Below, piece after piece: positions 63,198 to 64,000 of a DNA stretch of 64,000 nucleotides (positions within the stretch are counted from its first letter, which is position 1; each line of letters begins with the position of its first letter). The position numbers and the translations under genes are program-made. This stretch comes from Desulfovibrio sp. UCD-KL4C (lineage in GTDB: Bacteria; Desulfobacterota; Desulfovibrionia; Desulfovibrionales; Desulfovibrionaceae). The notes below the pieces were generated by a model. The model had not been told where the DNA came from and ran no database searches. It saw only the letters and a list, made by a program, of their open reading frames with translations. The stretch lies in the NCBI RefSeq assembly GCF_006210265.1, contig NZ_VCNC01000001.1, positions 816,843-880,842 on the forward strand, written 5' to 3'.

Positions 63198-64000
63198 ATG
63201 AGCGAATTCAAAGAATTCCAAGGGAAGAATCTGGACGAGGCAATTAATACAGCCTGTGATTACTTCAATCTGAATCGCGATAAGCTTGAAATTGAAATAC
63301 TCAGTGGCGGATCTACCGGAGTTTTCGGTCTGGTAGGAAAAAAGAACGCCAAAGTTAAAGCCCGCCCAAGAGGCGGAGAAACAAGAGCATTACTTAATAA
63401 TGAGACTAGGTCAGAAACGGCTCCGTCTGCTAAATATGAAAAACCGGTTGAGCGTCCTGTAGAAAGAAAACCTGCACCGGAAGAAAAGAGAGTTCAGCAG
63501 AAAACTCCTGCTGTAAAAACAGATTCAGCAATCACTCCCCACGCAGAAGCTGAAGCTCCTGCAGTGAAAAGAGAGTCTGTTGTTGCTGTCAAAGAAAAAG
63601 CTGTTGTTCCAGCGGTTTCTGAGCCCAGAGTTAAAGCAGAAGGTAATGCTAATGACGAAGCTCTGGCTAATAACAGTGAAAACGAAAGCTTCAGAGAACG
63701 TCGCAGCATTATGGAAGCTGATCCTGAAGATATCGCAGCCGCTGTCCGAGAAGCTCTTGAAAAGATGATTGAACCTATTGTTCAGCAGCCTCCAAAGCTT
63801 GAAATTGAAGTTGGAGCCGATAGGGTTAACGTACTTGTTGACGATGAAGAAAACTCCGGTCTTATCATCGGTCGCGAAGGACAGACTCTTTCCTCATTGC
63901 AGTATCTTTGCAACAGGATGGTTTCTAAGAAGCTTCAGACCTCAGTTCGTGTTCAGATTGATACTGGTGACTATCGCGATCGTCAGGATGAAAAACTTCG
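63198..64000 (+). CDS. khpB: RNA-binding protein KhpB/Jag, partial
   Basis: The frame starts with ATG at 63198 after AGGAG and runs off the window (267 codons present). The N-terminal Jag domain (MSEFKEFQGKNLDEAINTAC...GGSTGVFGLVGKK, residues 1-52) is followed by a long Ala/Pro/Glu/Lys-rich linker (about 55-185). The KH domain comes next with LIIGREGQTLSSLQYLCNRMV (about 218-240). The R3H domain expected next is beyond the end. The linker is longer than in Firmicutes homologues. KhpB binds RNA and is linked to cell division and envelope growth. Confidence 0.94.
   Translation, partial: MSEFKEFQGKNLDEAINTACDYFNLNRDKLEIEILSGGSTGVFGLVGKKNAKVKARPRGGETRALLNNETRSETAPSAKYEKPVERPVERKPAPEEKRVQQKTPAVKTDSAITPHAEAEAPAVKRESVVAVKEKAVVPAVSEPRVKAEGNANDEALANNSENESFRERRSIMEADPEDIAAAVREALEKMIEPIVQQPPKLEIEVGADRVNVLVDDEENSGLIIGREGQTLSSLQYLCNRMVSKKLQTSVRVQIDTGDYRDRQDEKL

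Overview
The window is a moderately AT-rich chromosomal segment from a Gram-negative anaerobe. It is most likely a sulfate-reducing deltaproteobacterium of the Desulfovibrionaceae, possibly a marine Maridesulfovibrio-like lineage. This is inferred from gene content: the order ispE / tRNA-Gln / prs / rplY(ctc) / pth / carD / rho, formate dehydrogenase maturation genes (fdhE, fdhD, moaA) beside a tungstate transporter (tupABC), UPF0280 and LUD-domain proteins, many chemoreceptors, and lipoproteins that imply an outer membrane. No marker gene in the window fixes the species.

Layout. 1-8.9 kb, minus strand: a partial M48 protease with TPRs, rho, carD, pth, rplY, prs, tRNA-Gln, ispE and a DegP-type protease. 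9-12.7 kb: an FkbM-type methyltransferase, then a decayed secreted-protein gene. An ISL3-family element with an 8-bp target duplication is inserted in its signal-peptide region, and both the element and its host gene are broken. 12.7-20.3 kb: a Crp/Fnr regulator, DUF190 and DUF554 proteins, an alkylation-repair operon (Ada-N/AraC/AlkA fusion, Ogt, an ABM-domain protein), an SLC13 permease and small proteins. 20.4-28.1 kb: two chemoreceptors with related sensor regions flanking a secreted Cache/PDC protein, then an acyltransferase-SGNH gene bracketed by a ~174-bp direct repeat that copies the 3' end of the second chemoreceptor and abuts tRNA-Val. 28.4-35.6 kb: a MerR regulator, a membrane protein, an AsmA protein, a small HTH protein, and the threonine-degradation pair kbl-tdh with a divergent Lrp-type regulator.

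35.6-48.5 kb: a gap with a chemoreceptor relic, an orphan hybrid-sensing histidine kinase, a dCache chemoreceptor, a BON-domain lipoprotein, a CgeB-like glycosyltransferase, rlmE, yebC-ruvC-ruvA-ruvB, and a GGDEF diguanylate cyclase. 48.6-55.1 kb: a molybdenum/tungsten formate dehydrogenase maturation block. It contains fdhE-moaA followed by a translationally adjacent ISXO2-like transposase homologue that appears to have lost its first catalytic aspartate, then fdhD, and the divergent tupABC operon. 55.3-60.3 kb: glycogen phosphorylase, an MTH1187-family protein, a lipoprotein, UPF0280 and LUD proteins. 60.7-64 kb: the rpmH-rnpA-yidD-yidC-khpB operon, cut by the window end.

How the genes work together. 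The fdhE/moaA/fdhD/tupABC genes together supply cofactor, metal and assembly factors for W/Mo formate dehydrogenases. The receptors, histidine kinase and cyclase form a dense sensory set. The rpmH operon couples ribosome/RNase P production with membrane-protein insertion. The best candidates for something new are the putatively domesticated transposase in the fdhE-moaA operon, the repeat-flanked acyltransferase beside tRNA-Val, and the secreted Cache protein encoded with a chemoreceptor that lacks a Cache domain. No CRISPR array, prophage or classic defence island is visible.
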